From positions 1 through 10,112 of the forward strand of contig CANCYO010000086.1 of assembly GCA_947382415.1 (NCBI GenBank): a stretch of 10,112 nt of DNA, in the 5' to 3' direction. This DNA comes from an uncultured Lachnospiraceae bacterium. GTDB taxonomy: Bacteria > Bacillota > Clostridia > Lachnospirales > Lachnospiraceae. Position 1 is the stretch's first letter, and each line of letters starts with the position of its first letter. Below, one piece after another: positions 1-9,600 of the stretch. The notes beneath the pieces are model-generated. The model saw nothing but the letters and a program-made list of their open reading frames with translations, had not been told where the DNA came from and did no database searches. Made by a program: the position numbers and the translations under genes.

Positions 1-703
1 TGTCGCACACCGGCGCATCGATAAGCTCCGCAAACTCGGCAACCTCTGCGGATGCCTCGGAGATCACCGCGCCGCCGCCCAGATAGATGTAAGGCTTTTC
101 GGCATCCTGAATATATCGGAGTACCTGCTCCATATCAGCCTCCGTATAAGAAACCTTTCTCTCAGGCGTTTTGATCTCCACGGGTGTAAATTCGCACATA
201 GCCGCGGTGACATCCTTGGTGATGTCAACCAGCACGGGACCGGGGCGGCCGCTTTTGGCAATTTTAAAGGCTTTCCGGATGGTGTCCGCAAGCTCCTCCA
301 CATTCTTGACGATATAACCGTGCTTGGTGATAGGCATGGTCACACCGGCGATATCCACCTCCTGAAAGCTGTCTTTTCCAAGCAGGGGAAGCGTCACATT
401 TGCGGTGATGGCAACCAAAGGCACGGAATCCATATATGCGGTAGCGATTCCTGTCACCAGATTGGTAGCGCCGGGGCCGCTGGTGGCAAGGCAAACACCC
501 ACCCTGCCGGTAGCCCGGGCATAGCCGTCCGCAGCATGGGCCGCTCCCTGTTCATGGGAGGTGAGGATATGACGGATCTCGTCACTGTGCTTATACAGCG
601 CATCATAGATATTCAGGATGGCGCCGCCGGGATAGCCAAACACCGTATCTACACCTTGTTCCTTCAAACATTCCACTACGATTTCTGAGCCGTTCAAAAG
701 CAT
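1..703 (-). CDS. ilvB: Acetolactate synthase large (catalytic) subunit, C-terminus cut off by the window edge
   Basis: This is the thiamine-diphosphate enzyme that condenses two pyruvates to 2-acetolactate, or pyruvate with 2-oxobutyrate to 2-acetohydroxybutyrate, the first common step of valine, leucine and isoleucine synthesis in the cytoplasm. The frame is open from the ATG at 701-703 to the left edge and gives 234 residues of an expected 550-570. Visible family marks are FGYPGGAI (22-29), the ThDP-activating glutamate in SHEQGAAHAADGYARATG (E51), SGPGATN (75-81) and GKDSFQEVDIAG (109-120, with the FQE substrate-pocket motif). The visible part covers the N-terminal pyrimidine-binding domain and the start of the central domain; the C-terminal ThDP-binding domain lies outside. 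The start is clear: AGGAGG at 710-715 stands 6 nt upstream. That site overlaps the last codons of ilvD, and only one base separates the ilvD stop from this ATG, so translation is probably coupled. A catabolic AlsS-type or other ThDP enzyme is less likely given the ilvD-leuB neighbours. A regulatory subunit gene (ilvN) is not visible. Confidence 0.95.
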   Translation of the reverse strand, partial: MLLNGSEIVVECLKEQGVDTVFGYPGGAILNIYDALYKHSDEIRHILTSHEQGAAHAADGYARATGRVGVCLATSGPGATNLVTGIATAYMDSVPLVAITANVTLPLLGKDSFQEVDIAGVTMPITKHGYIVKNVEELADTIRKAFKIAKSGRPGPVLVDITKDVTAAMCEFTPVEIKTPERKVSYTEADMEQVLRYIQDAEKPYIYLGGGAVISEASAEVAEFAELIDAPVCD

Positions 704-704
704 A

Positions 705-2384
705 TTATACCTCCTGCTTTCCGGGAATTTCCAACACTGCCCCCCTGTTGCCGCTGGTCACCAGTTCGCGGTATCTGGACAGATATCCGGTGGTAACTTT
801 GGGCTCTCTGGGCTGCCATTTTGCGCGGCGGGCGGCAAGCTCCTCATCAGACACCAACACATCCAGCGTGTTGGCCGGAATATCGATGCGGATGATATCA
901 CCCTCCTCTACCAAAGCGATGGGACCGCCCACTGCCGCCTCCGGGGACACATGCCCGATGGACGCGCCCCGGGACGCACCCGAAAAGCGTCCGTCCGTGA
1001 TCAGCGCCACGGAGGAGCCAAGCCCCATACCGGCGATGGCTGACGTGGGATTGAGCATCTCTCTCATGCCCGGACCGCCCTTGGGCCCCTCATAGCGGAT
1101 GACCACCACATCTCCGGCCACAATCCTGCCTCCTTTGATGGCGTCGATGGCATCCTCCTCGCAGTCGAACACCCTGGCAGGGCCTTCATGTACCATCATC
1201 TCCGGCACTACGGCAGAGCGCTTTACCACGCCGCTGTCAGGGGCCAGATTCCCCTTTAAGATAGCGATGCCGCCTGTCTCGGAATAGGGATTCTCCACCG
1301 GACGGATGACCTCAGGATTCAGGTTCACACAGTTTTTGATATTCTCTCCGATGGTAGTACCGTTTACCGTCATGCAGTCCAGATTCAGGAGATTTTTCTT
1401 CGTGAGTTCGTTCATCACCGCATACACGCCTCCGGCCTCATTGAGATCCTCCATATAAGTAGGCCCTGCCGGGGCAAGATGACACAGATTCGGCGTCTTC
1501 GCAGAGAGCTCATTTGCGATATCCAGATTCAGCTCCACACCTGCCTCTCTGGCGATGGCAGGAAGATGCAGCATGGAATTGGTGGAGCATCCCAGCGCCA
1601 TATCCACGGTCAGCGCATTCATGAACGCATCTTCCGTCATGATATCCCGGGGCTTGATATCCTTTTCCACCAGCTCCATGATTTTCATTCCGGCCAGCTT
1701 TGCCAGACGAATCCTTGCGGAATATACGGCGGGAATCGTACCGTTGCCTTTCAGACCCATTCCGATGGCCTCTGTGAGACAATTCATGGAATTAGCGGTG
1801 TACATGCCGGAGCAGGAACCGCAGGTGGGACAGGTCTTTTCCTCAAACTCACACAGCTCTTCCTGTGTCATGGTGCCTGCAGCCACGCTTCCCACAGCCT
1901 CAAACATGGAAGAGAGGCTTCTCTTCTGCCCTTTCACATGCCCTGCCAGCATGGGACCGCCGGACACGAACACCGTGGGGATATTCAGACGCGCCGCCGC
2001 CATCAGAAGGCCCGGCACATTTTTGTCACAGTTGGGCACACATACCAGACCGTCAAAACCATGGGCCAATGCCATACACTCCGTGCTGTCCGCGATCAGA
2101 TCCCTGGTCACCAGCGAATACTTCATGCCGATATGGCCCATGGCGATACCGTCGCACACCGCGATGGCGGGGAATACAACAGGCATACCTCCGGCCATGG
2201 CCACACCCATTTTCACGGCCTCCACGATCTTGTCCAGATTCATATGACCGGGTACGATCTCATTGTAAGAGCTCACAATGCCTATCATGGGACGGCGGCG
2301 TTCCTCCTCCGTGAAACCCAGCGCGTTAAACAGGCTGCGGTGAGGCGCCTGCGCGTTTCCTACCTTTACTGAATCACTTCTCAT
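705..2384 (-). CDS. ilvD: Dihydroxy-acid dehydratase
   Basis: IlvD dehydrates 2,3-dihydroxy-isovalerate and 2,3-dihydroxy-3-methylvalerate to the 2-oxoacids that are the direct precursors of valine and isoleucine; the valine oxoacid also feeds leucine. The protein has 559 residues, a normal full length. Family signatures include CDGIAMGHIGM (77-87), the iron-sulfur ligand region PNCDKNVPG (C119, with K121), CPTCGSCSGMYTANSMN (185-201), GCSTNS (265-270), GPKGGPGMREM (433-443) and TDGRFSGASRG (463-473), where S468 matches the proposed catalytic serine of the family. At 44-47 the protein reads VPGH, as in E. coli IlvD, where the plant and mycobacterial [2Fe-2S] enzymes have a cysteine ligand. 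An oxygen-labile [4Fe-4S] enzyme is therefore inferred, which fits an anaerobe. The ATG at 2382-2384 has GAAGGA (2392-2397) 7 nt upstream. The gene follows leuB by a 36-base gap and runs into ilvB, so it is the middle gene of a leuB-ilvD-ilvB operon. Confidence 0.98.
   Translation of the reverse strand: MRSDSVKVGNAQAPHRSLFNALGFTEEERRRPMIGIVSSYNEIVPGHMNLDKIVEAVKMGVAMAGGMPVVFPAIAVCDGIAMGHIGMKYSLVTRDLIADSTECMALAHGFDGLVCVPNCDKNVPGLLMAAARLNIPTVFVSGGPMLAGHVKGQKRSLSSMFEAVGSVAAGTMTQEELCEFEEKTCPTCGSCSGMYTANSMNCLTEAIGMGLKGNGTIPAVYSARIRLAKLAGMKIMELVEKDIKPRDIMTEDAFMNALTVDMALGCSTNSMLHLPAIAREAGVELNLDIANELSAKTPNLCHLAPAGPTYMEDLNEAGGVYAVMNELTKKNLLNLDCMTVNGTTIGENIKNCVNLNPEVIRPVENPYSETGGIAILKGNLAPDSGVVKRSAVVPEMMVHEGPARVFDCEEDAIDAIKGGRIVAGDVVVIRYEGPKGGPGMREMLNPTSAIAGMGLGSSVALITDGRFSGASRGASIGHVSPEAAVGGPIALVEEGDIIRIDIPANTLDVLVSDEELAARRAKWQPREPKVTTGYLSRYRELVTSGNRGAVLEIPGKQEV
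710..715 (-). promoter_or_regulatory. ilvB ribosome binding site inside the ilvD 3' end
   Basis: AGGAGG sits 6 nt before the ilvB ATG and within the last sense codons of ilvD. Ribosomes finishing ilvD uncover or reach this site, so coupled translation is likely. Confidence 0.85.
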
Positions 2385-2420
2385 ACTTGTATCCTTCTTT
2401 CTTTCAGAATTTTCTGTTTA

Positions 2421-3506
2421 TCATTTTATCCTCTCAGCCAGCAGATCGCCCATCCTGGAGCATCCCACCTTCACACAACCCTCAGACATGATGTCTCCCG
2501 TGCGATAACCGTCACGGAGCACCTGTTTTACGGCAGCCTCAATGGCGTCCGCCTCCGCGTCCAGATCAAAGCTGTAACGCAGCATCATGGATGCGCTCAA
2601 AACCGTGGCTATGGGATTGGCAATGTCCATGCCTGCGATATCCGGCGCTGAACCGTGACTGGGCTCATACAGTCCGAATCTGCTGTCGTTTAAGCTAGCG
2701 CTGGCCAGCATTCCGATAGAACCTGTGACCATGCTGGCCTCATCGGAGAGAATGTCTCCGAACATATTCTCCGTGAGAATCACATCGAACTGAGCCGGAT
2801 CTTTTACCAACTGCATGGCGCAGTTGTCCACCAGCATATGCTCCAGCTTTACCTCAGGATAGTCCTTTGCGACTTCCTCCACAACCTTTCTCCAGAGTCT
2901 GGAGGAGTCCAGTACATTGGCCTTGTCCACGCTGGTGACCTTCTTCCGGCGCTTCATGGCAATATCAAAGCCCTTAATGGCGATCCGGCGTATCTCATTT
3001 TCGTCATAGGTCAGCGTGTCAATGGCCTTGCGCACCCCGTTTTCCTCCACGGTCCTGCGCTCGCCGAAATACAGACCTCCCGTGAGCTCCCTCATGATCA
3101 ACATATCGAACCCTGCTGCGCTGATCTCCTCCTTCAGCGGACAGGCTCCGGCCAGCTCCTCATAGAGCACCGCGGGCCTCAGATTCGCAAACAGGTTCAG
3201 AGCCTTTCTGATGGCCAGAAGCCCCGCCTCCGGGCGCAGATTCGGCGGAAGCTGATACCAGGGTGAAGTGGTGGTATCCCCGCCGATGGAGCCCATCAGC
3301 ACGGCATCCGCCGCCTTAGCTGTGGCAATAGCTTCCTCAGTCAGCGGAACACCATGCACGTCGATGGACGCACCGCCCATCAGAATATCCGTAAACTTCA
3401 TTTCATGTCCGTAAACCTCTGCCACTTTATTTAAAACCTTTTTGGCCTCCGTCACGATCTCCGGTCCGATTCCGTCGCCGGGAATACAGGTAATATTTAA
3501 TTCCAT
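2421..3506 (-). CDS. leuB: 3-isopropylmalate dehydrogenase
   Basis: LeuB oxidises (2R,3S)-3-isopropylmalate with NAD+; spontaneous decarboxylation then gives 4-methyl-2-oxopentanoate, the last intermediate before leucine. From the ATG at 3504-3506 it has 361 residues, the usual length. Motifs seen are IPGDGIGPEIV (8-18), ANLRPA (substrate Arg, R110), MRELTGGLYFGER (138-150, with R139 and Y146), SVDKANVL (192-199, K195), VDN (226-228), the metal-binding NMFGDILSDEASM (247-259, D251 and D255) and the NAD+ loop EPSHGSAPDIAG (281-292) followed by AN (296-297). LTGG...YFGER and the NAD-type loop favour LeuB over isocitrate or tartrate dehydrogenase. A TTG two codons upstream (3510-3512) could also start the frame, but it lies only 4 nt from AGGAGG (3517-3522) while the ATG lies 10 nt away. 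The ATG start also matches the family N-terminus better. leuA, leuC and leuD are not in the window; leuB is the first gene behind the promoter at 3577-3605. Confidence 0.97.
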   Translation of the reverse strand: MELNITCIPGDGIGPEIVTEAKKVLNKVAEVYGHEMKFTDILMGGASIDVHGVPLTEEAIATAKAADAVLMGSIGGDTTTSPWYQLPPNLRPEAGLLAIRKALNLFANLRPAVLYEELAGACPLKEEISAAGFDMLIMRELTGGLYFGERRTVEENGVRKAIDTLTYDENEIRRIAIKGFDIAMKRRKKVTSVDKANVLDSSRLWRKVVEEVAKDYPEVKLEHMLVDNCAMQLVKDPAQFDVILTENMFGDILSDEASMVTGSIGMLASASLNDSRFGLYEPSHGSAPDIAGMDIANPIATVLSASMMLRYSFDLDAEADAIEAAVKQVLRDGYRTGDIMSEGCVKVGCSRMGDLLAERIK

Positions 3507-3516
3507 AGTCAAATGA

Positions 3517-3522
3517 CCTCCT
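3517..3522 (-). promoter_or_regulatory. Ribosome binding site deciding the leuB start
   Basis: AGGAGG on the minus strand lies 10 nt before ATG (3504-3506) and 4 nt before an in-frame TTG (3510-3512). Neither spacing is ideal, but start codon strength and family alignment favour the ATG. Confidence 0.7.
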
Positions 3523-3561
3523 GCCTCTTTTGCTTCTCACTGCCTGCAAGAAATGCCCGTT

Positions 3562-3573
3562 AAGAAGCTTCTT
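3562..3573. promoter_or_regulatory. Perfect 12-bp palindrome over the predicted leuB transcription start
   Basis: AAGAAGCTTCTT is its own reverse complement and spans the expected +1 (about 3570), just downstream of the -10 box. A dyad at this place could be an operator, but no regulator is identified and chance is possible. Confidence 0.3.
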
Positions 3574-3576
3574 TTT

Positions 3577-3605
3577 ATCATAACTGATATAAACGCAAAT
3601 TTCAA
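3577..3605 (-). promoter_or_regulatory. Sigma-A type promoter for leuB-ilvD-ilvB
   Basis: Read on the minus strand, TTGAAA (3600-3605) and TATGAT (3577-3582) are separated by exactly 17 bases. Each box differs from consensus at one position. Transcription would start near 3570 and leave a leader of about 64 nt before the leuB ATG. That is too short for a T-box, so attenuation by tRNA is unlikely. The promoter lies in the 118-base gap after the giant gene. Confidence 0.7.
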
Positions 3606-3624
3606 CCCTGTGGAAAACCAAATA

Positions 3625-6600
3625 TTACCGGTTCCACCACCATACAAATCTCCTGGATTTGATCTTAAAGGTCACTGTTTTGATTCCGCCGTAATTCCCC
3701 ACACCCCGAATGATCATTTTCGCCGTGCCCGTTTTCACATTATTCTCATAGCTGACGATCTCGTAATCTTCAGGCTGCAGAACCTGCCGGCCAAGTTTAA
3801 CCGTCACGACGTCTTTCCCGGGTTCAATGTCGCTGCCGGTGTAATACTGGATCGGAACCGTCACCCGGGCTTTGCCGATACCCAGATTTACGATGCGATA
3901 GACTCCCGATACGGTTCCACAGTACAGATTCTTTCCCGTGGCCGTCACTGTGACCTGTGTACCCGCCGGGAGCACATCATCCGCATTCACCGCATCCCCA
4001 GCCGTTCTGTGGATACTGGCCGTACCATTCATGACATCAGCGTCATATGTGTAAGTATAATCACAGGTGAAATCTATACTGTACGTAAGCTTCCTGCCAT
4101 TCGTATCGTATATTACAGGTATGGAAGTTTGGCTTCCTCTCTTACCTGTATAGACTCTGTCATCAACAGTCAAAGAGAGCGAACTGACATCCTTTGCGTT
4201 TATCGTGAAATTCAGTCCCACAGAACCTTTGAAATTTCCCTTGCCCTTAATTGTCAGCATGGGAGGTTTTTCGGTCTCTGACCTGTCTTTGACAGCATTA
4301 TTGTTTTTATAGGACAAGGTATAGTCCCTGCCCGCCGTGAGCACTCTGTCTCCGTATCTGACCACAGGCAGGGGCTTGCTGCCTCCCTTTTGATAATCCG
4401 CTGAGAGGGACTCACGGTTTTCCACGGTAACAGCATTCTGCGCGTCCTCCAGAATATCATAGGGTGTGATTCGGAATGTCTTTTTCACGGTCCCGCTGTA
4501 ACCATTGATTCCCTTAAAGATGATAACCGCTGTTCCCACTTCCGAATTTCGGGTGTAGCTGACTTCAAAATCCCTTCCCTCCTCCAGTGTCACCGCCGGA
4601 GTATTTCTGTCTTTGGCATAGGTGAGATTATATGGCAGTAAACCTGACTCTTTGGTAATCTTCTCTCCGGTGTATACAACCGTTTTGGGCAGATCATTGA
4701 CTTTAGCCTTATTCAGCGCAGTCCCCACAATCTTGAATGTGACGGTCTTCTCACCGGCAAACTCCCCTGTTCCGGTGAGTCTGACAGTAGCTGTGCCAAT
4801 ATCCGTGTGATCGATATATTCCGCCGTATAGTCCCTGCCCTCTGTGAGCGTCTGCTTCCCGTAAGTCACTCTGAGAGCGGGTTCAACAGGCGCTCCCGTG
4901 TAAATCTGGTCTGTAATCTTTGCTACTTTTGCCTTGGATAACAGACTCTTGGAAGTGATCTCAAAAGATACGATTCTCTCCCCCCTGAAATTTCCTTTAC
5001 CGGTAATCGTTATAGAATGAATACCCACTTCTGTGTAAGCTCCCTGGCGGGTATCGTTATAGCTCAATGTATAATCCCTGTTTTTCCTGAGTGTGCTGCC
5101 GCCCCATCTGACCACGGGATTCGGCTTCTGAATCTTCTGATTATAAGCTAAAACCATTCTGCCTACAGTGACATCCGCACTTTCGTCCGAGATATCCCTG
5201 GGTATGATCTTAAAAGCTGCAGTCTGAGTGCCTGCATAGTTTCCCTTTCCTTTTACAGTGATCACAGGCGCTTTCTTTGCCTGGAATCCGGCATCGTCAC
5301 TCCCCAGACCATACGCCGCCTTATTTCTGGAGTATTTGACGGTGTAATCCCGGCCCTCCTTCAAACGTACCTTTTCGTCGTATACCCTGATGTCCGGCTT
5401 GACGGCAGTCCCTGTATACTCATATCCGTCCGCATTGATTCCCGCGATCCACAAGCCGTCAGGAATCTTGCCATCCTCGGGCATATCGATATCCAGAATG
5501 CCGTTGTCATCCTCATCGTCACCGTCGTCCGTTCCGTTATCGTCATCTCCCGTGACAGTGATCGTGCAGGAAGCCGAACAGGAACCTGCAGACGCCGTGA
5601 TCTTTGCCGTTCCTTTGGAGACAGCCCGCACCAGGCCTTCTTTTGACACCACTGCCACCGTCTCATCGCCGGATGTCCATAACACACTCCCGTAATCGGC
5701 ATTCTCGGGCCAAACCACTGCCGCAAGCTGCACTTCCCCCGGTCCCGTCTCCGCCAGTGAAAGCGTATATTCATTATAGTTCAGCGAAATTCCCGTCACC
5801 GGGATATTCAAACGCTCATAACGTGCATACAGTTCCAGATCCTCTGTGACCGCCGTAGCAAAATCAAAAAGCTCCTCTCCCAGATACCAGCCCGCAAAGC
5901 GATATCCCGGTACCTCGGGGGCTGTGACCGCGGTTACAGTCTGCCCGCGCTCCAGACGTTCTTCCTTCAGCAATTCTCCTTTTTCATTCAGAAATCTCAC
6001 ACTGCATATATCTGCTCCCGGCGTCCATACATGGTACTCCAGTGTCCTGACACCCTCGTAAAGCCCTATACCGGTGACTGTGACGGCATACTTCCCCGCC
6101 TCCTGTACGGCATAATCCCCTGATATGATATAATCCACGCCGGCCTGAAGCACCTCGCCTCTGTAAATGACAGAGACATCCGCGTACTGTTCCTCACCAG
6201 TAGCATAAAGATCCGCCGCCGTAATATCGACAATGCTGAGATCTCTGGGCGCCATCTCCACCACATACAGCTCCCTGTCCTCATATTCCTCCCGGGTAAC
6301 ATAGGACAGCGCCAGAGTTCCTACCGTATCCGTGACCTCCTGACCGATATACAGAATATTGTCTGCAGTCAGAAGCTCCTCTGCCAGGACATCCTTTACC
6401 ACATAATATTGATAACGCCTCTGGGGAACCAGACCGGTAAATTTGTCCGGCTCCACGATCTCTATACCCCGTTCTCCTGCGGATGCGGCAAAGGACTGCG
6501 CACATACGGCGCTCCCGGCTCCCGGCAAAACTTCAACAGAGCTTGTGGCCGCCACTTCAGCAGCTTCCGCCGTCAAAGCGGTCCGGAATGTCTCGGTAAT

Positions 6601-9600
6601 ATTGACCAGATCCGCACTGGCAGCGCCGCTATTGAGCAAATACACAGTACCGTCTGCTCCGCGGGCCTCCGCCCTTGCATTATACCATCCTTCACGAACA
6701 GACTGATTTATTTCCACAATTCCATCGACTTCTTTGGTCAATCGTTTGTAATTGATAAAATAAGAATACAGTTCTCCGGAATCATTCAATGCCCAATAGC
6801 ATTGCTTTCCGCCCCAGTTTGAGTACGCCAAAGCAGTATATAAACTGCCGTCGACTTTCTCGGACGGAACATTTCCCTGTCCAGACCATGCATAAAGCTC
6901 TCCGGAATCATTCAACAGCATATGATCCGCATATCCGCCGTAAACCTGCTTCACATTCTGCGCGATCAGAACCGGTTTATGATTGGCCGTATCTGATGTG
7001 GACGATCCCCATTGATACAAATCACCATTATTCCGGACCGCAAGCACTACCGGCATCTGACTCGTATTACAAGATACAGTTTTCACATTATCCAACACAA
7101 AGACTGGCTCACTTACACTATCCTCATCGCTGTATCCGTCTCCCTGTCCCAATACAGAGCCAATATTGGATCCCCACATATACAAGGTACCGTCCTTTGT
7201 GATCGCCATGGCAAAAGGACAGTGATAGGCGTTCCTCGGTCCGCCGTCCCAGGCAAAAAAGGAAATATCGTCCAACACCTTCGCAGGTTTGTAACAGGTT
7301 ATGGCCTGTGATCCGGTTCCCAAGATACCGCTCTCTTTGTTACTGTAATATCCTCCGTCATTACATCCCCATGAATACAGACTGTCGGCCTCTGTCAATG
7401 CAAACATGGCATGTTGGCTCGACGGAGTCGTGGCAGGTGCGTAAACCTGCTTTACTCCCTCCATTACCAATTGGGGACTATGGACATCGTTTTCCTCTCC
7501 CGTTCCCAGCAGACCATACTTACCGCTTCCCCACATATAAAGATTGCCGTTACTTGTAATCGCAGCGCAGGTGGCAGTATCTGTATTCGGAGCATGCAGA
7601 GAGATCGTTTCGATCTTACTGTCGCCCAGAACGCCTGCAACTCTGTGCGGCGAATAGCAGTCCCCGGTATCGCCCGTTCCCAGAACGCCGCTTATATTGC
7701 GTCCCCATGAATACAATTCTCCATCATTTGTCACCGCAAACACTGCATTTCTGAAAATTCTGGCATCCCTGACATTATCCAGCGCTTTAACAGGAACCGC
7801 CGAATCAGTGGTAGTCCCGTTTCCTAATTGTCCGTATGTATTATTGCCCCACAGGTACAGCGCATCATCCGACGCGATCACCGCGCTGACGCCGGCACTT
7901 GAACCTGCATACTGAATAACCTCTCTGACATTCGGAAGCCCGACTGTAGTCTCACTCAAATCAACATTCAGAATAAACACGGTACTTTCCGCCGTGACAT
8001 GGCGCGTCACCTCTCCGACTGCCTTCTGTCCCTTCTTTACTGCCACATGATAATCTCTGTCCGGACAAAGCCAGAAGGAACATTTGCCCTGTTCGTCGGT
8101 AGTTTGCGTCATATCGCCGATCTCTACCTTTAAATCCTTCTGCAGGAGTCCCTTCTCATCCTTTACAACGAAGTGAATCTCATACTGCAAATTAGGACAT
8201 TTGCCAAAACGAAAACCGGATTGATGACAGATATCATTATACCAGTCCTTATCCAGCAAATTGAATTCCCAAGGTTCTACAGAAGCAGCCAGCTTGGGAA
8301 ACATTGCAATTTTTATGTTTGCCCCCAGCTCACAGCCTACTTTGAGATGCCCTTCCACACATATGGTGCAGTCATGGTGCAGGTCAGAATCAGACGACAG
8401 AAGAATGGTCTTTGCATCAAGCTTCACTCCAGCCGTAGCAGATATTTTGAGTTCTCCCATCAACCCGAATAAAATACTCACCGTGGGTTCAAATTCCAGT
8501 CCGACAAAAAGTTCTATCTCCGCATTTATATCCAAATACGGATCTTTGCTCTCTTTGATAGAATTGACTTTATTATTGATTATTTCAAAACCCACAGTCG
8601 ACTCAGTTGTGAGGCTCAGATTTACCTCCCCTTTGCCCCTGAGCACAAAGCGAAGCGGAAAATCCAGCGTGATGAGACCTCCCGCCAGAAAAGGAATCGT
8701 ATAGTCTCCCAATAAAAGTTTAATCTCACCTTCCGCTTCATAATACCCTTTTATTGTCTCTTTATGGGTGATCCTGAGTTCAAAATACTTTTCCTCAGGA
8801 GTCATATAATACTTCAGATATGATTTTATTTCACAGGCAAAATCAATTTTAAATTTTCCGTCGAAGGAAGAATCTACATCGCCGGGCTTCGTCTCGTCCA
8901 ATATCCCGGAATTCTCTTCCTTCTCGATGGTAAATTTGAACGTCACACCCGGAGCTTCATTCGAGCCGACCTCATCCACTTCCTTACCTTCATAATGAAC
9001 AAGGGCATCGCAGCGCTCCAGATTCACTTCCGCGTTCTCTCCGTCCCCTCTGTTATCCAGCTTGATATATTCCAAAAAATCCTGAATATCCGTCGTATCC
9101 TTTGCCACAATTTTCAGGCTGTTTAAATTATCTCCGCCCGGTATGACCCTCTTCACTTCTATGTATATAAAATTATTTGCGTCATACTCATAAGCGATTC
9201 TCCTGCCAACCATGGCCGACTGTAAAAAATCGCTGTCACAGTTGCGGAACTCGAACGTATTGGTGTCCCGGTCAAAATTCACCAGCTCATTTCTCTTGCC
9301 AATGCCCGGAGCAATACCGGCGCTCTGCAGTTTCCGCTCAGGCGCATCCTCCTCCACCTCCACCTGTGATACACGGATCACATCCTCCTTCAGGATCATA
9401 AAGTTAGTAGACACATCCTCGTCCAGATTGACCACTCTGTCTTCAGCAAATCCCTCTGTGGTCATAGCCATGAGCTCCTGCATCGCCTGCGTATACATGG
9501 AGGACTCATATTCGCCGGCAAACGGCGCCAGGGACTTGGTATCCACAAGCCACCCCCTGACATAAAAATACTGCGGCATACCGGCGACATCCACTTCCAC

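Noticed and set aside
1479..2372. Long open frame of 297 codons on the plus strand
   Set aside because: It lies fully antisense to ilvD, whose protein is a clear full-length family member. The plus-strand translation is low-complexity His/Gly-rich text without recognisable domains.
3427..3621. Small minus-strand frame in phase with the giant gene after its stop, suggesting readthrough or a small gene
   Set aside because: It crosses the promoter and the leuB start, its translation is not domain-like, it has no ribosome binding site, and the giant protein already ends after a complete module.
3507..3624. T-box or other riboswitch ahead of leuB
   Set aside because: The predicted leader is only about 64 nt and shows no specifier stem or terminator/antiterminator pair.
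3553..4281. Open frame of 242 codons on the plus strand
   Set aside because: It is antisense to the conserved C-terminal modules of the giant protein and overlaps the leuB promoter region; no domain is recognised.
3655..5424. Recent tandem DNA duplication of the C-terminal modules
   Set aside because: The modules are similar only in protein pattern; shared DNA runs are short, so the duplications are old.
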